A stretch of 35,645 bases of DNA from Bifidobacteriaceae bacterium (lineage in GTDB: Bacteria > Actinomycetota > Actinomycetes > Actinomycetales > WQXJ01): the NCBI GenBank assembly GCA_031270825.1, contig JAISXH010000039.1, positions 1-35,645 on the forward strand, given 5' to 3'. Under the pieces are notes generated by a model. The model worked only from the letters and a program-made list of their open reading frames with translations, was not told the DNA's origin and did no database searches. Of this stretch, positions 27,523-35,513 are shown in pieces. How positions within the stretch are numbered: position 1 is the first letter of the stretch; the number at the start of each line of letters is the position of its first letter. The position numbers and the translations under genes were made by a program.

Positions 27523-28827
27523 ATGCACACGCTGGTGATCACCAATGATTTTCCGCCCAACACGGGCGGCATCGAGACCTTCGTCGCGGAAATGGTGAAC
27601 CAGTTCCCCCCGGACGAGGTCACGGTGCTGGCTTCGACGCGTGCTCCCTTCACGGCCGAGCAGGCCTCCCGCGCCGACGCCGCCCTGCCCTACCAAGTCG
27701 TCAGGCATCCAGCCCGCACGCTCTGGCCCACCAGGAGCATGGCACGGTTCGCCGCCGCGATCGCCCGCGGCGTCCAGGCGGACGCGATCTGGTTCGGCTC
27801 GGCCGCCCCCTTCGCGCTGATTGCACGGGAGTTGAGCCGGCGCCTCGGGGGCGTCCGGATCGTCGCCACCACCCACGGACACGAGGTCTGGTGGGCCGCC
27901 GCCCCGGGCACGCGGCAGGCCTTGCGGCGCATCGGCGACAGCGTTGACGTGCTCACCTACCTGACCGACTACACCCGCCAGCGGATCGCCAAGGCCCTCA
28001 GTCCGGCCGCCGCCGCCCGGATGGCGCGCCTCCCCGGGGCAGTCTGCTTGCCTGCCGCCGATGCCGTCCGCCCGCCGGACAGCGTTCCGTCGGCCGGGCC
28101 GCACCCAGGCGCCGCGTCCGCCAACCAGGAGGGCGCGCCTTCGGTTGCCGCCGATGCCGCTTCGCCGGCCCCAGCGCCGCTCACGCCGGGGCTCCCCAAG
28201 GCCGAGCTTTCCATGCCTGCCCCGGCTCCTTCGCCGGATGGCGCCGGGGCGCGCGAAGATGGGCCGGTGGTTCTGTGCGTGTCGCGGCTGGTGCCGCGCA
28301 AAGGCCAGGACCAGCTGATTCGCGGCTGGCCGGAAGTGGTGGCCGCCCATCCGGGGGCCAGATTGGTGATCGCGGGCGCGGGACCGTATGGAGCCAAACT
28401 GCGGCGGATGGCGGCGGCGAGCCCGGCGGCATCGTCGATCGAACTGACGGGTCGTGTGGAAGACGCGCGACTGGCCGAACTCTACGCGGCGGCCGCGGTC
28501 TTCGCCATGCCCTGCCGATCGCGGCTGTTGAACCTGGAAGTGGAGGGCTTGGGCATTGTGTATCTGGAGGCCAGCGCCGCCGGCGTCCCGGTGGTGGCGG
28601 GGGATTCGGGCGGCGCGCCGGACGCGGTCCTGGAAGGAAAGACCGGTTTCGTGGTGGACGGCCGGCGCTGGCAGCCCGCCGCTGCCAGAATCATCGAATT
28701 GTTGGATAATCCAGCGCAGGCGGCGGCCATGGGCGCGGCCGGGCGCGAGTGGGTTCGCCGCGACTGGACCTGGCCATCGCGCTACCAGACCCTGTCCGCC
28801 CTGCTCCACCCGCGTGCCTCCGGCTAG
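27523..28827 (+). CDS. pimB': PimB'-like GT4 mannosyltransferase
   Basis: PimB' (MgtA) adds the second mannose to phosphatidylinositol monomannoside from GDP-mannose on the cytoplasmic membrane face. The 434-aa product starts [21 protein letters not shown], with the donor-loop GG of GT-B enzymes. It has [24 protein letters not shown], the C-domain start [17 protein letters not shown] and the E-x7-E motif (EGLGIVYLE). These blocks match actinobacterial PimB'/MgtA closely. Between the two Rossmann domains (about 172-245) lies an unusual Pro/Ala-rich insert, and the LPPGVD-type hinge motif is altered to [18 protein letters not shown] precedes the ATG. Its last codon and the prpB stop share the same CTAG. 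Acceptor specificity (phosphatidylinositol mannoside or glycolipid) is inferred. Confidence 0.85.
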   Translation: MHTLVITNDFPPNTGGIETFVAEMVNQFPPDEVTVLASTRAPFTAEQASRADAALPYQVVRHPARTLWPTRSMARFAAAIARGVQADAIWFGSAAPFALIARELSRRLGGVRIVATTHGHEVWWAAAPGTRQALRRIGDSVDVLTYLTDYTRQRIAKALSPAAAARMARLPGAVCLPAADAVRPPDSVPSAGPHPGAASANQEGAPSVAADAASPAPAPLTPGLPKAELSMPAPAPSPDGAGAREDGPVVLCVSRLVPRKGQDQLIRGWPEVVAAHPGARLVIAGAGPYGAKLRRMAAASPAASSIELTGRVEDARLAELYAAAAVFAMPCRSRLLNLEVEGLGIVYLEASAAGVPVVAGDSGGAPDAVLEGKTGFVVDGRRWQPAAARIIELLDNPAQAAAMGAAGREWVRRDWTWPSRYQTLSALLHPRASG

Positions 28828-29717
28828 AGACGGAAATTGAAAACCGCGCCATCGAACTGCGCATAGGACTCATAATCCAGCAGGTCGTAGAGGTCGGCGC
28901 GGGTTTGCATGGCCGGCACGCAGGCGGCCAGCGTGCCAGCGTCCGCCAGTTCGTCTAGCGCCCGGGAGGCAATGCCCATGGCCAGGCGCAGCAGCGAGAC
29001 CGGGAAGATGACCAGGTTGACCCCGACATCGGCTAGCTGCCGCACCGTGAACAGATCCGACTTGCCGAACTCGGTCATGTTCGCGAGGATCGGCACGTCA
29101 ACCGCCGCCCGAATCGCGGCGAACTCGGCCAGAGAGGCCATGGCCTCTGGGAAGACGGCATCGGCGCCCGCGTCGACCAAAGCCTTGGCGCGGTCGGCGG
29201 CGGCGTCCAGGCCCGAGACCCCGCGCACGTCGGTGCGTGCCATGATCAAGAAGCCGGGATCGCGCCGCGCCTCGACGGAGGCCTTGATCCGCCCCAAGGC
29301 CGTCGCCAGGTCGACCACCTGTTTGCCGTCCAAGTGGCCACAGCGTTTCGGGTTGACCTGATCCTCGATGTGGATGCCGCAGAGCCCGGCGTCCTCCATG
29401 GTCTGGACCGTTCGGGCGACGTTCATCGGTTCGCCGAAGCCGGTGTCCGCGTCCGCCAGCACGGGCAGGTCGGTCATCCGGGCGATCTGTCCGGCCCGGG
29501 TGGCGACCTCCGTCAAAGTGGTCAGGCCGATGTCCGGCAGGCCCAAGTCGGCCGCGATGACCGCGCCGGAGACGTACACCCCCTCCATCCCTTTGGCCTG
29601 GATCAGCCGCGCGCTGAGCGGGTTGAAAGCGCCCGGGAAACGCTGGATCTCGGCCGAGGCCAGGGCGCGGCGCAGCGCCGCTCTCTTAGCCGTGGGCGCT
29701 ATCTGCGAATACAGCAT
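28824..29717 (-). CDS. prpB: 2-methylisocitrate lyase
   Basis: PrpB splits 2-methylisocitrate into pyruvate and succinate, the last step of the methylcitrate cycle that removes propionyl-CoA. The 297-aa protein is a phosphoenolpyruvate mutase/isocitrate lyase-type barrel with [24 protein letters not shown], the metal-binding LADADTGFG, the catalytic-loop KRCGH (Cys126), [14 protein letters not shown] and [10 protein letters not shown]. The KRCGH loop and Arg/Asn pattern favour methylisocitrate lyase over oxaloacetase-type relatives. The ATG shares one base with the prpD stop (TGATG). The gene ends in a CTAG shared with the convergent mannosyltransferase gene. Confidence 0.95.
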   Translation of the reverse strand: MLYSQIAPTAKRAALRRALASAEIQRFPGAFNPLSARLIQAKGMEGVYVSGAVIAADLGLPDIGLTTLTEVATRAGQIARMTDLPVLADADTGFGEPMNVARTVQTMEDAGLCGIHIEDQVNPKRCGHLDGKQVVDLATALGRIKASVEARRDPGFLIMARTDVRGVSGLDAAADRAKALVDAGADAVFPEAMASLAEFAAIRAAVDVPILANMTEFGKSDLFTVRQLADVGVNLVIFPVSLLRLAMGIASRALDELADAGTLAACVPAMQTRADLYDLLDYESYAQFDGAVFNFRL

Positions 29718-31228
29718 CAGAACAAGCCTTCGTTCCGCAGCCCGGCCAGGTAGTCGGGACGGGCTGTGATGGTCAGGCGTCCCACCTCGTCAGGCGTCAA
29801 CGATTCGAGCCGCGAGGCCAGGGCCAAGAAGCGCTCAATCTCAGCCTCGTCCAACGCCCGCGCCGCCAGGGTCCGGAACTTGCGTTCGTAGTCGGCCCGT
29901 GCGAATGGCCTGGCCCCCAGTGGATGCGCGTCCGCCACGGCGATTTCGTCGACAATCATGCGGCCATCAACCATGGTGATCTCAACCCGGCCGCCGAAGG
30001 CCTTGTCGGAAGGGTCGTTGGAGTGGTAGCGCCGGGTCCATTCGGGGTCCTCCACAGTGGTGGTCTTGTGCCACAGCGCCACCGTGTCCGGCCGGGCGGC
30101 GCGCTCAGGCGCGTAGGAGCCGGCGTGGTGCCAGACTCCGTCTTGGAGAGCCACCGCGAAGATGTACGGGATCGAATGGTCCAGGGTTTCGCGCGAAGCC
30201 TCTGGATCGTACTTCTGCGGATCGCCAGAGCCCGATCCGATCACGTAGTGAGTGTGATGCGAGGTCGCTATCACAATCGACTCGACCTTGGCCGGGTCGG
30301 CCACCTCCGGATACAGCGCCCGCAGCCGCCGAGCCAGGTCTATCCACGCCTGAGCCTGATATTCGGCCGAATGCTCCTTGGTGTAGGTGTCCAAAATGGC
30401 GCGTTTCGGCTCGCCCGGTTCGGGCAGCGGCACCAGGTAGTCGGCATCGGGACCGTCCAAGAGCCAGGCGATGACGCCATCCTCGCCTTCGTAGATCGGC
30501 GAAGGCGAACCCTGACCCCGCATCGCCCGATCGACCGCCTCGATGGCGACCTTCCCGGCCAAGGCGGGCGCGTAGGCCTTCCACGATGAGATCTCGCCTT
30601 TGCGTGACTGCCGGGTCGCCGTTGTGCAATGCAACGCCTGCCCAATCGCCTGGTAGATGGTCTCGACCGGCAGCCCCAGCATTGCCCCGAGCCCCGCCGC
30701 CACCGATGGCCCTAGGTGGGCCACGTGGTCGATCTTGTGGGCATGCAGCGAGATCGCCTTGACCAGGTCGACTTGGACTTCATACCCGGTCACGATGCCG
30801 TTTAGCAGTTTCGCGCCGTCAAGTCCCCTATGTTGCGCCACCGCCACGAGCGGCGGAATATTGTCGCCCGGGTGGGAGTACTCCGCGGCCAGGAAGGTGT
30901 CGTGGAAGTCGAGTTCGCGGACCGCCACAGAGTTGGCCCATGACGCCCATTCGGGCGAATAGCGCTGGTCGTAGACCAGGCCGAAAACCGTCGATCCGGG
31001 GCTGTAAGGGTGGGCTTGCGCCTGTGACCGGGCGGCCGCCACCGGCGGACGGTTGAGCGCCGCCGCCGCCACGGCGGCGTTGTCGATGATCCGGTTGATC
31101 ACCATGTCGCGCACCTGGGGCAGGACCGGGACCTGATCGGCCGCGACCTCCGCGATTCTCCAAGCCAACTGTTCACTGCGTTCGAGCGACTGGCCGTGTT
31201 CGTGCACTCTCACCTGGTGGGTTATCAC
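29717..31228 (-). CDS. prpD: 2-methylcitrate dehydratase (PrpD type)
   Basis: PrpD dehydrates 2-methylcitrate toward 2-methyl-cis-aconitate without an iron-sulfur cluster. The 503-aa product matches the MmgE/PrpD family along its length. It has [77 protein letters not shown] and the late [14 protein letters not shown]. The GTG at 31228 is taken as start because AAGAAGG lies 9 nt upstream and the family N-terminus ([22 protein letters not shown]) begins there; the open frame continues to 31363 without homology. It is the first gene of prpDB and is divergent from prpC. A second enzyme (AcnB or AcnD) needed for hydration is not in the window. Confidence 0.95.
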   Translation of the reverse strand: MITHQVRVHEHGQSLERSEQLAWRIAEVAADQVPVLPQVRDMVINRIIDNAAVAAAALNRPPVAAARSQAQAHPYSPGSTVFGLVYDQRYSPEWASWANSVAVRELDFHDTFLAAEYSHPGDNIPPLVAVAQHRGLDGAKLLNGIVTGYEVQVDLVKAISLHAHKIDHVAHLGPSVAAGLGAMLGLPVETIYQAIGQALHCTTATRQSRKGEISSWKAYAPALAGKVAIEAVDRAMRGQGSPSPIYEGEDGVIAWLLDGPDADYLVPLPEPGEPKRAILDTYTKEHSAEYQAQAWIDLARRLRALYPEVADPAKVESIVIATSHHTHYVIGSGSGDPQKYDPEASRETLDHSIPYIFAVALQDGVWHHAGSYAPERAARPDTVALWHKTTTVEDPEWTRRYHSNDPSDKAFGGRVEITMVDGRMIVDEIAVADAHPLGARPFARADYERKFRTLAARALDEAEIERFLALASRLESLTPDEVGRLTITARPDYLAGLRNEGLF

Positions 31229-31860
31229 CTGAGACCTTCTTTCTGACTGCTGATCGACTTGCTGGCAGCGAACGGAAGAAGGGGGAGTCCGCTGGCGGGT
31301 CCGCGCCGCCCGGAGGCGCCCCCGGTCCGGCGCCTTGGCCGCGCTATCCGCCGAAGACCGCACTCGGCCTGAGCGAGGTCTTCAGACCATGTTCACACTT
31401 TTGCGTCAACATTGCCAATTTCGGGTGTTAGCATGGCATGAAACAGATAGCGACCCGTGGCTGGCCAGCTTTGCCAGCCAATCGGATCGAAGCGGACTGG
31501 CGGTCGGCGCCCCAACAGGCGCGCTGGCCGGTTCGGGCCGACAGGCGCGGACAGCCGCTTGACCCCGGGTTTGGCGAACGCCGGACCGGGCGATCTGTTC
31601 AGGCGTGGCCACACACGTCTTGACTGGCCGAACGGCACGGACCAGGTGCCGCGCCGCAGCGGTCCCCGCCGCAACCATTTCCCCAAACCCCTGGTTTCCC
31701 CAGTTCCCCCAACCTTTGGGTTCCCCGACCCTGGGTTCCCCCAGCCTGCGCTTCGCGCACCTGCTTGTCGACCGGGTCTTGGGCGGTGCGGATAGGGGCT
31801 TCCGCCCTGGCCCCTATCCGCACGAGCTCCCGGCTCACGGAATGAAATGAGGAACTGGAC
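31229..31860. promoter_or_regulatory. Divergent prpDB/prpC control region
   Basis: A locally AT-richer island at about 31383-31445 (with TTGACG on the minus strand and TTGCCA...TAGCAT on the plus strand) is the best place for the divergent promoters. From about 31675 to 31745 there are three degenerate GGTT.CCCC repeats (such as CTTTGGGTTCCCCGA and CCTGGGTTCCCCCA). A strong hairpin at 31786-31823 lies close to prpC. No prpR-like regulator gene is present. Short frames here (for example 31438-31623) lack support. Confidence 0.5.
31786..31823 (+). promoter_or_regulatory. Perfect 14-bp hairpin in the prpC leader
   Basis: GTGCGGATAGGGGC (31786-31799) is the exact reverse complement of 31810-31823, with a 10-base loop. 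The right arm ends 37 bp before the prpC ATG and well upstream of its GAGGAAC ribosome binding site. There is no T tract, so it is more likely an operator dyad or a leader RNA structure than a terminator. Confidence 0.65.
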
Positions 31861-33009
31861 ATGAACGAAATACACAAAGGCCTTTACGGCGTCATCGTCG
31901 ACACCACCGCCGTCTCCAGCGTCAACCCGGAGACGAACTCGCTGCTCTACCGCGGCTACCCGGTTCAGGAACTGGCGCAGCAATGCTCCTTCGAGGAAGT
32001 CGCCTATCTGCTCTGGAACGGAGAGTTGCCAACCGGCGCGCAGCTCGAGGTGTTCTCAGAAATCGAGCGCGCTCAGCGGGCCATGACCGCTCACACTAAG
32101 GCGGTTATCGACGCGATTCCGCTGACCGCCCATCCGATGGATGTGCTGCGCACCGCCGTCAGCTACCTGGGCACGAATGACCCGAACGCCTGGGAGAGCG
32201 ACCCATCTGCAAATCAAGCTAAAGCTTTGCGCTTGTTCGCTCAGATCCCGGCGATAATCGCCTACGACCAGCGCCGGCGCCGCGGGCAGAAATTGGTTGA
32301 GCCGCGCGAGAGTCTGGATTACTGCAGCAACTTCCTGCGCATGGCCTTCGGCCAGGTGCCGGATCAGAAAGTGATCGACTGCTTCCGCGTGTCGATGATC
32401 CTCTACGCAGAGCACTCGTTCAACGCCTCGACCTTCACCGCCCGGGTCATCACCTCGACGCTGTCCGATTTGTATTCGGCGGTGGTCGGCGCGATCGGCG
32501 CCCTCAAAGGCCCGCTCCACGGCGGCGCCAACGAGGCGGTGATGGACATTTTCGAGGAAATCGGCCGCGCTGATCAGGCCGCCACCTGGCTGGATCAAGC
32601 CTTGGCCGAAAAACGCAAGATCATGGGCTTCGGCCACCGCGTGTACAAGAACGGAGACTCGCGTGTGCCGACCATGAAGGAGGCGCTCGACCAGCTGATC
32701 GATCACTGCGGCCGGCCGGACATGGCCGACCTGTATGACGCGCTCAATCAGGCCATGGACGCCCGCAAGGGCATCCAGCCGAACCTGGACTACCCTTCCG
32801 GGCCGGCGTATCACCTGATGGGCTTCGACACTGCCACCTTCACGCCGCTGTTCGTCGCCTCGCGCATCACCGGTTGGACCGCCCACATCATGGAGCAACT
32901 CCAGGCCAACCAGCTGATCCGTCCGTTGTCCGTCTACGACGGCCCGGACGAGCGCCCGGTGGTGCGCCCCTGCGACCGCGAGCCAGAGCCGGAACTGGCG
33001 CTGGTCTAG
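31861..33009 (+). CDS. prpC: 2-methylcitrate synthase (citrate synthase family)
   Basis: PrpC condenses propionyl-CoA with oxaloacetate to 2-methylcitrate. The 382-aa protein carries the citrate synthase catalytic triad: His220 in GPLHGGANE, His259 in GFGHRVYK and Asp310 in PNLDYPSG. It also has the substrate-binding SRITGWTAHIMEQ. The short N-terminus (IHKGLYGVIVDTTAVSSVNPETNSLLYRGYPV) without the extra domain of GltA, and the divergent prpDB, favour methylcitrate synthase, although such enzymes often accept acetyl-CoA too. A GAGGAAC ribosome binding site lies 6 nt before the ATG. A 14-bp hairpin and GGTTCCCC repeats lie in the leader. Confidence 0.94.
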   Translation: MNEIHKGLYGVIVDTTAVSSVNPETNSLLYRGYPVQELAQQCSFEEVAYLLWNGELPTGAQLEVFSEIERAQRAMTAHTKAVIDAIPLTAHPMDVLRTAVSYLGTNDPNAWESDPSANQAKALRLFAQIPAIIAYDQRRRRGQKLVEPRESLDYCSNFLRMAFGQVPDQKVIDCFRVSMILYAEHSFNASTFTARVITSTLSDLYSAVVGAIGALKGPLHGGANEAVMDIFEEIGRADQAATWLDQALAEKRKIMGFGHRVYKNGDSRVPTMKEALDQLIDHCGRPDMADLYDALNQAMDARKGIQPNLDYPSGPAYHLMGFDTATFTPLFVASRITGWTAHIMEQLQANQLIRPLSVYDGPDERPVVRPCDREPEPELALV

Positions 33010-33163
33010 CCCATCCGACTAGCGGTATCAGTGCCACGGGCTGTATGGTTGGGCGCTGGGCCTGCGGGGTACCTGGGATTGTGAGAGCTGGCGCTCGGCA
33101 AACAGCGGCATCGCCTCGCGCACTTGGCCCCTCTGCAATTGGTGATGGGAGCGGACGTCGTTG

Positions 33164-33445
33164 ATGGGAAAGCGAGCGAGGCTGTTGTCGCGCGGAGCCT
33201 ACATAGCTGGATTCGCGTTGGCGATGGTTGCTTTCAATGTTTTTCAGCGTGACACCTCGGCCCACCTGGATGAATACAACGCGACGGTAGGTTACTGGAC
33301 GCCAACTCAGATCGTCAGCCTTTCAACGGCAGCGTTTCTCTCGATCAGTTCGATGGTGGCACTGATCCTGATCGAGCGGAGAATTGGACGATCGGGGCGG
33401 CATCGTCAGCGGTCTCGGCGACCGAGAGCCTGTGCGACCTTGTAG
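33164..33445 (+). CDS. Small two-helix membrane protein of unknown function
   Basis: The 93-aa product (from ATG 33164; TTG 33161 is also in frame) has a short basic N-terminus, a first hydrophobic helix (about GAYIAGFALAMVAFNVF), an acidic extracytoplasmic-like loop (DTSAHLDEYNATVGYW), a second helix (IVSLSTAAFLSISSMVALILI) and an Arg-rich cytosolic tail. The pattern fits an N-in, C-in hairpin protein. GGGAG lies about 13 nt before the ATG, a loose fit. Composition is less GC-rich than its neighbours. I recognise no family; it is reported because the membrane pattern is coherent. Confidence 0.55.
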   Translation: MGKRARLLSRGAYIAGFALAMVAFNVFQRDTSAHLDEYNATVGYWTPTQIVSLSTAAFLSISSMVALILIERRIGRSGRHRQRSRRPRACATL

Positions 33446-33517
33446 TGGTTTAGGGTCGCACTCGGCCGAGCGCTGCTCGTCGGCGCCGCTGTCATGCAGG
33501 AAGGGGAAGCGACGCCG

Positions 33518-33940
33518 TTAGGCGCTCTCGGCGAAGGGATTCTTGATGGTGACGCCGTCTATCACTTGGCCATCGTTCAGATCTTCCGTCCAGATGATGG
33601 AGCAGCCCAGGCGGGAGGCGCTGACAACGATCATGGCGTCCCAGAAAGAGATCTTGTTGGCCTCCGCGCAGTCGAGGGCTGCCGGCACGTCTGGGGGGAG
33701 CGGCCTGTAACAGGGCCAGTCGCACATCGACTCAAGGGCCTCACGCACCTCGTCCGCCGCCATGCCGTTCTTAGCCGGGCGCGCCGCGTTGACCGCGAAC
33801 TCCTGCAGCACCTGCACACTGATGCGCCCGGCGTCGCGTTCGCGCAACCGCTGTAGTAGCCCGATGGCGACCGGTTGCCTAGGGTCGCCGCCTTCGTAGG
33901 CGTAGAGCCAGACGTTGGTGTCGACGAACTCGGCGCTCAC
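33518..33940 (-). CDS. vapC: PIN-domain toxin (VapC family)
   Basis: The 140-aa product is a PIN-domain ribonuclease. It has the four acidic positions of the family: Asp7 in FVDTNVWLY, Glu47 in LQEFAV, Asp101 in FWDAMIV and Asp120 in TEDLNDGQ. VapC toxins cut tRNA or rRNA when not held by their antitoxin. The gene overlaps the upstream antitoxin gene by 4 bp (ATGA), the usual VapBC layout. The target RNA cannot be told from the sequence. Confidence 0.93.
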   Translation of the reverse strand: MSAEFVDTNVWLYAYEGGDPRQPVAIGLLQRLRERDAGRISVQVLQEFAVNAARPAKNGMAADEVREALESMCDWPCYRPLPPDVPAALDCAEANKISFWDAMIVVSASRLGCSIIWTEDLNDGQVIDGVTIKNPFAESA

Positions 33941-34167
33941 CGGCGGTGCGCCTCGTCACGGGTCAGCGGTGGATTGCCTGTTCCTCGGCCCCGGCGCATG
34001 CGTTCCAGTTCGCGCTCCCACCTCAGGTCCGCCAGGCCCCGTCCGTCCTCGCGCAACAGCAAGTCCTCGACCATCCGAGACACGGACACGCCCCGCTCGG
34101 CGGCCCTGACGCGGGTCGCCCGAACTAGATCCTCGGGCAGGCTCAGAGTGAGATTGCGGTTCGCCAC
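33937..34167 (-). CDS. vapB: Ribbon-helix-helix antitoxin of the VapBC pair
   Basis: The 76-aa product begins with a ribbon (NLTLSLPEDLV) and two helices (RATRVRAAERGVSVSRMVEDLLL), a CopG/ribbon-helix-helix DNA-binding fold. The charged C-terminal tail (about 45-76) is the likely toxin-binding part. It should neutralise the downstream PIN toxin and repress its own promoter. The start is a GTG at 34167. TACACT (34180-34175) ends 7 nt before it and no Shine-Dalgarno exists, so translation is probably leaderless. Three 8-bp repeats (34182-34205) lie where -35 contacts would be. Confidence 0.9.
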   Translation of the reverse strand: MANRNLTLSLPEDLVRATRVRAAERGVSVSRMVEDLLLREDGRGLADLRWERELERMRRGRGTGNPPLTRDEAHRR

Positions 34168-34174
34168 ATAGCCC

Positions 34175-34205
34175 AGTGTAGCACGGCATCACGAGATCAC
34201 GAATA
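34175..34205 (-). promoter_or_regulatory. vapBC promoter with three tandem 8-bp operator-like repeats
   Basis: CACGGCAT (34182-34189), CACGAGAT (34190-34197) and CACGAATA (34198-34205) are head-to-tail units sharing CACG. They directly precede the -10 TACACT on the minus strand. The period of 8 bp is less than one helical turn, as seen for cooperatively bound ribbon-helix-helix repressors. Confidence 0.6.
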
Positions 34206-34313
34206 CGCCCGTCTGGACCAGGGCCGCCGGGCGCTGAGCGTTGAGGCGTCATGCCCGTGGGGCAGGCGGACGCCGGCCCGGTGGATCCGCGCGCGGTGAC
34301 GTATAGTCGCTGG

Positions 34314-34853
34314 ATGACTCAAGTCCCATCGTGGAAGGAGGAGTTCGCCCGGCCCGTCAGGAGGCCCATGCGCCACCGCGATTTCCGCGCCGAACTCGAA
34401 GAGGACATTATTGAACTCGCAGATCAGGGGCTGGAAACGCGCAACGCCACGCTGGTCGATCTGATGGATAGAGCGGGGCTGGGGCCGGATAGCTGTTGGG
34501 AAGTGGACCTGGGTGTGGACCACTTCGTTTGGCGCGGGGAGAAGGGCGACGTGGTCTCGCCGGTGCAGGTGCTCGGCACGCTCAACCCGGAAGACAATTC
34601 GTGGCTGTGGGCCTGGGCCAACCCGTCCCTCCCGCTGGGCCGGTGCGCAGCCGCCCAAAAGGTCCGCGAGTTCGGCGAGGAGCGTCGTGTGCGTCCGTTG
34701 ACCACTCGGCAGCTTCGCTGCGAGGACGACCAAAAGTGGGTGCTCGACCACATCGCCATCGGTCTGGGCCTTGGCCGGTTCGTCTACCTGGGCCACCAGC
34801 GCCAGCTTGAAATCCACCTCCTGCTGACCGACCCACAGGTCGAACCCCGCTGA
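34314..34853 (+). CDS. DUF6882-like protein of unknown function
   Basis: The ATG at 34314 gives 179 residues (MTQVPSWKEEFARP...). The centre VLGTLNPEDNSWLWAWANPSLP, with its W-L-W-A-W-A-N core, resembles the DUF6882 family, for which I know no established function. There is no signal peptide or membrane segment, so it is cytosolic. A TATAGT hexamer (34302-34307) ends 6 nt before the ATG, indicating a leaderless transcript and favouring this start over the ATG at 34251. It shares a 146-bp intergenic region with the divergent vapBC operon. Whether it belongs functionally with vapBC is unknown. Confidence 0.75.
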   Translation: MTQVPSWKEEFARPVRRPMRHRDFRAELEEDIIELADQGLETRNATLVDLMDRAGLGPDSCWEVDLGVDHFVWRGEKGDVVSPVQVLGTLNPEDNSWLWAWANPSLPLGRCAAAQKVREFGEERRVRPLTTRQLRCEDDQKWVLDHIAIGLGLGRFVYLGHQRQLEIHLLLTDPQVEPR

Positions 34854-34949
34854 TGTCGCCGCCCGGTGACGATCAAACGACGGCCCGCGGACACCTGGCG
34901 GGGCCACGGGGGCTCCGGCTTTTCTGGCAGGACAGGTCGCTAGGCGTGT

Positions 34950-34955
34950 TATAGT
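34950..34955 (+). promoter_or_regulatory. Probable -10 of the crystallin-like gene
   Basis: TATAGT lies in a locally AT-rich stretch 67 bp before the ATG at 35023, predicting a leader of about 60 nt. No strong -35 is seen. Confidence 0.5.
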
Positions 34956-35022
34956 GGTTTTCAACGGGGAAATAGCTCCAGGTCCCCTTCAGTCGAGTCG
35001 ACATATGAAGGGTGAGGGAGTT

Positions 35023-35397
35023 ATGAGATTCAAGAAGGCATTGGCAGGATTCGGCTGCGCGGCGCTTGTCGTGTTTGGCTTGGCGGCGCCGGCAGAAGCG
35101 GCGCTTGACGATTGTTGGCGCACCAGTTCGACCGCGAAGCTTTGGGCTTCATGGGACAACGCGAGCTATGTGAACATGCAATACTGCACGGCCAGTTCGG
35201 TGCCCCAATATAGTTCGTCCTACAACGACAAGGCGTCCTCGATAGCTAACCGGGGCTGGGTCTGGTTCGTCGCTTGGTACAAGGACGCCTCCCACCGTGG
35301 GGCGAGTATCGAGCTCCCTCCGAACTATCAGTATTACAATCTGGCGAATCACGGTTTCAACGATGTGATCAGCAGCGCCGAAGCGACACACACATGA
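35023..35397 (+). CDS. Small secreted beta-gamma-crystallin/I36-inhibitor-like protein
   Basis: The 124-aa product has a signal peptide (MRFKKALAGFGCAALVV..., cleavage likely after AEA at 26). The mature part of about 98 residues is rich in Trp, Tyr, Ser and Asn. It has two copies of the (N/D)(N/D)xx(S/T)S calcium-clamp motif: NDKASS (68-73) and NDVISS (113-118). Two cysteines (31 and 55) could form a disulfide. This pattern fits a single beta-gamma-crystallin domain, the fold shared by the peptidase inhibitor I36 family of actinobacteria. Calcium binding is a fair inference; protease inhibition is only possible. The start at 35023 follows GGTGAGGGAG; an upstream in-frame ATG at 34954 lies in the promoter. 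Confidence 0.8.
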   Translation: MRFKKALAGFGCAALVVFGLAAPAEAALDDCWRTSSTAKLWASWDNASYVNMQYCTASSVPQYSSSYNDKASSIANRGWVWFVAWYKDASHRGASIELPPNYQYYNLANHGFNDVISSAEATHT

Positions 35398-35513
35398 CCC
35401 GCTGCGGCCGTGAGTGTTCAAAAGCGGACTTGTGCGCGCGCGTGGGGCGCCATGTGTTTGACCCGGCCCGCCCTGAGGCTCCGGGCCTCGGGGAATTGTC
35501 GTGGGGCCGGGCG

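Noticed and set aside
27268-28809. 513-codon minus frame ending in collagen-like repeats
   Set aside because: Nearly all of it is antisense to the well-supported mannosyltransferase gene and has no start signal; only the repeat tail is kept as a finding.
31438-31623. 61-codon frame between prpD and prpC
   Set aside because: It has no ribosome binding site and a composition like the surrounding non-coding DNA.
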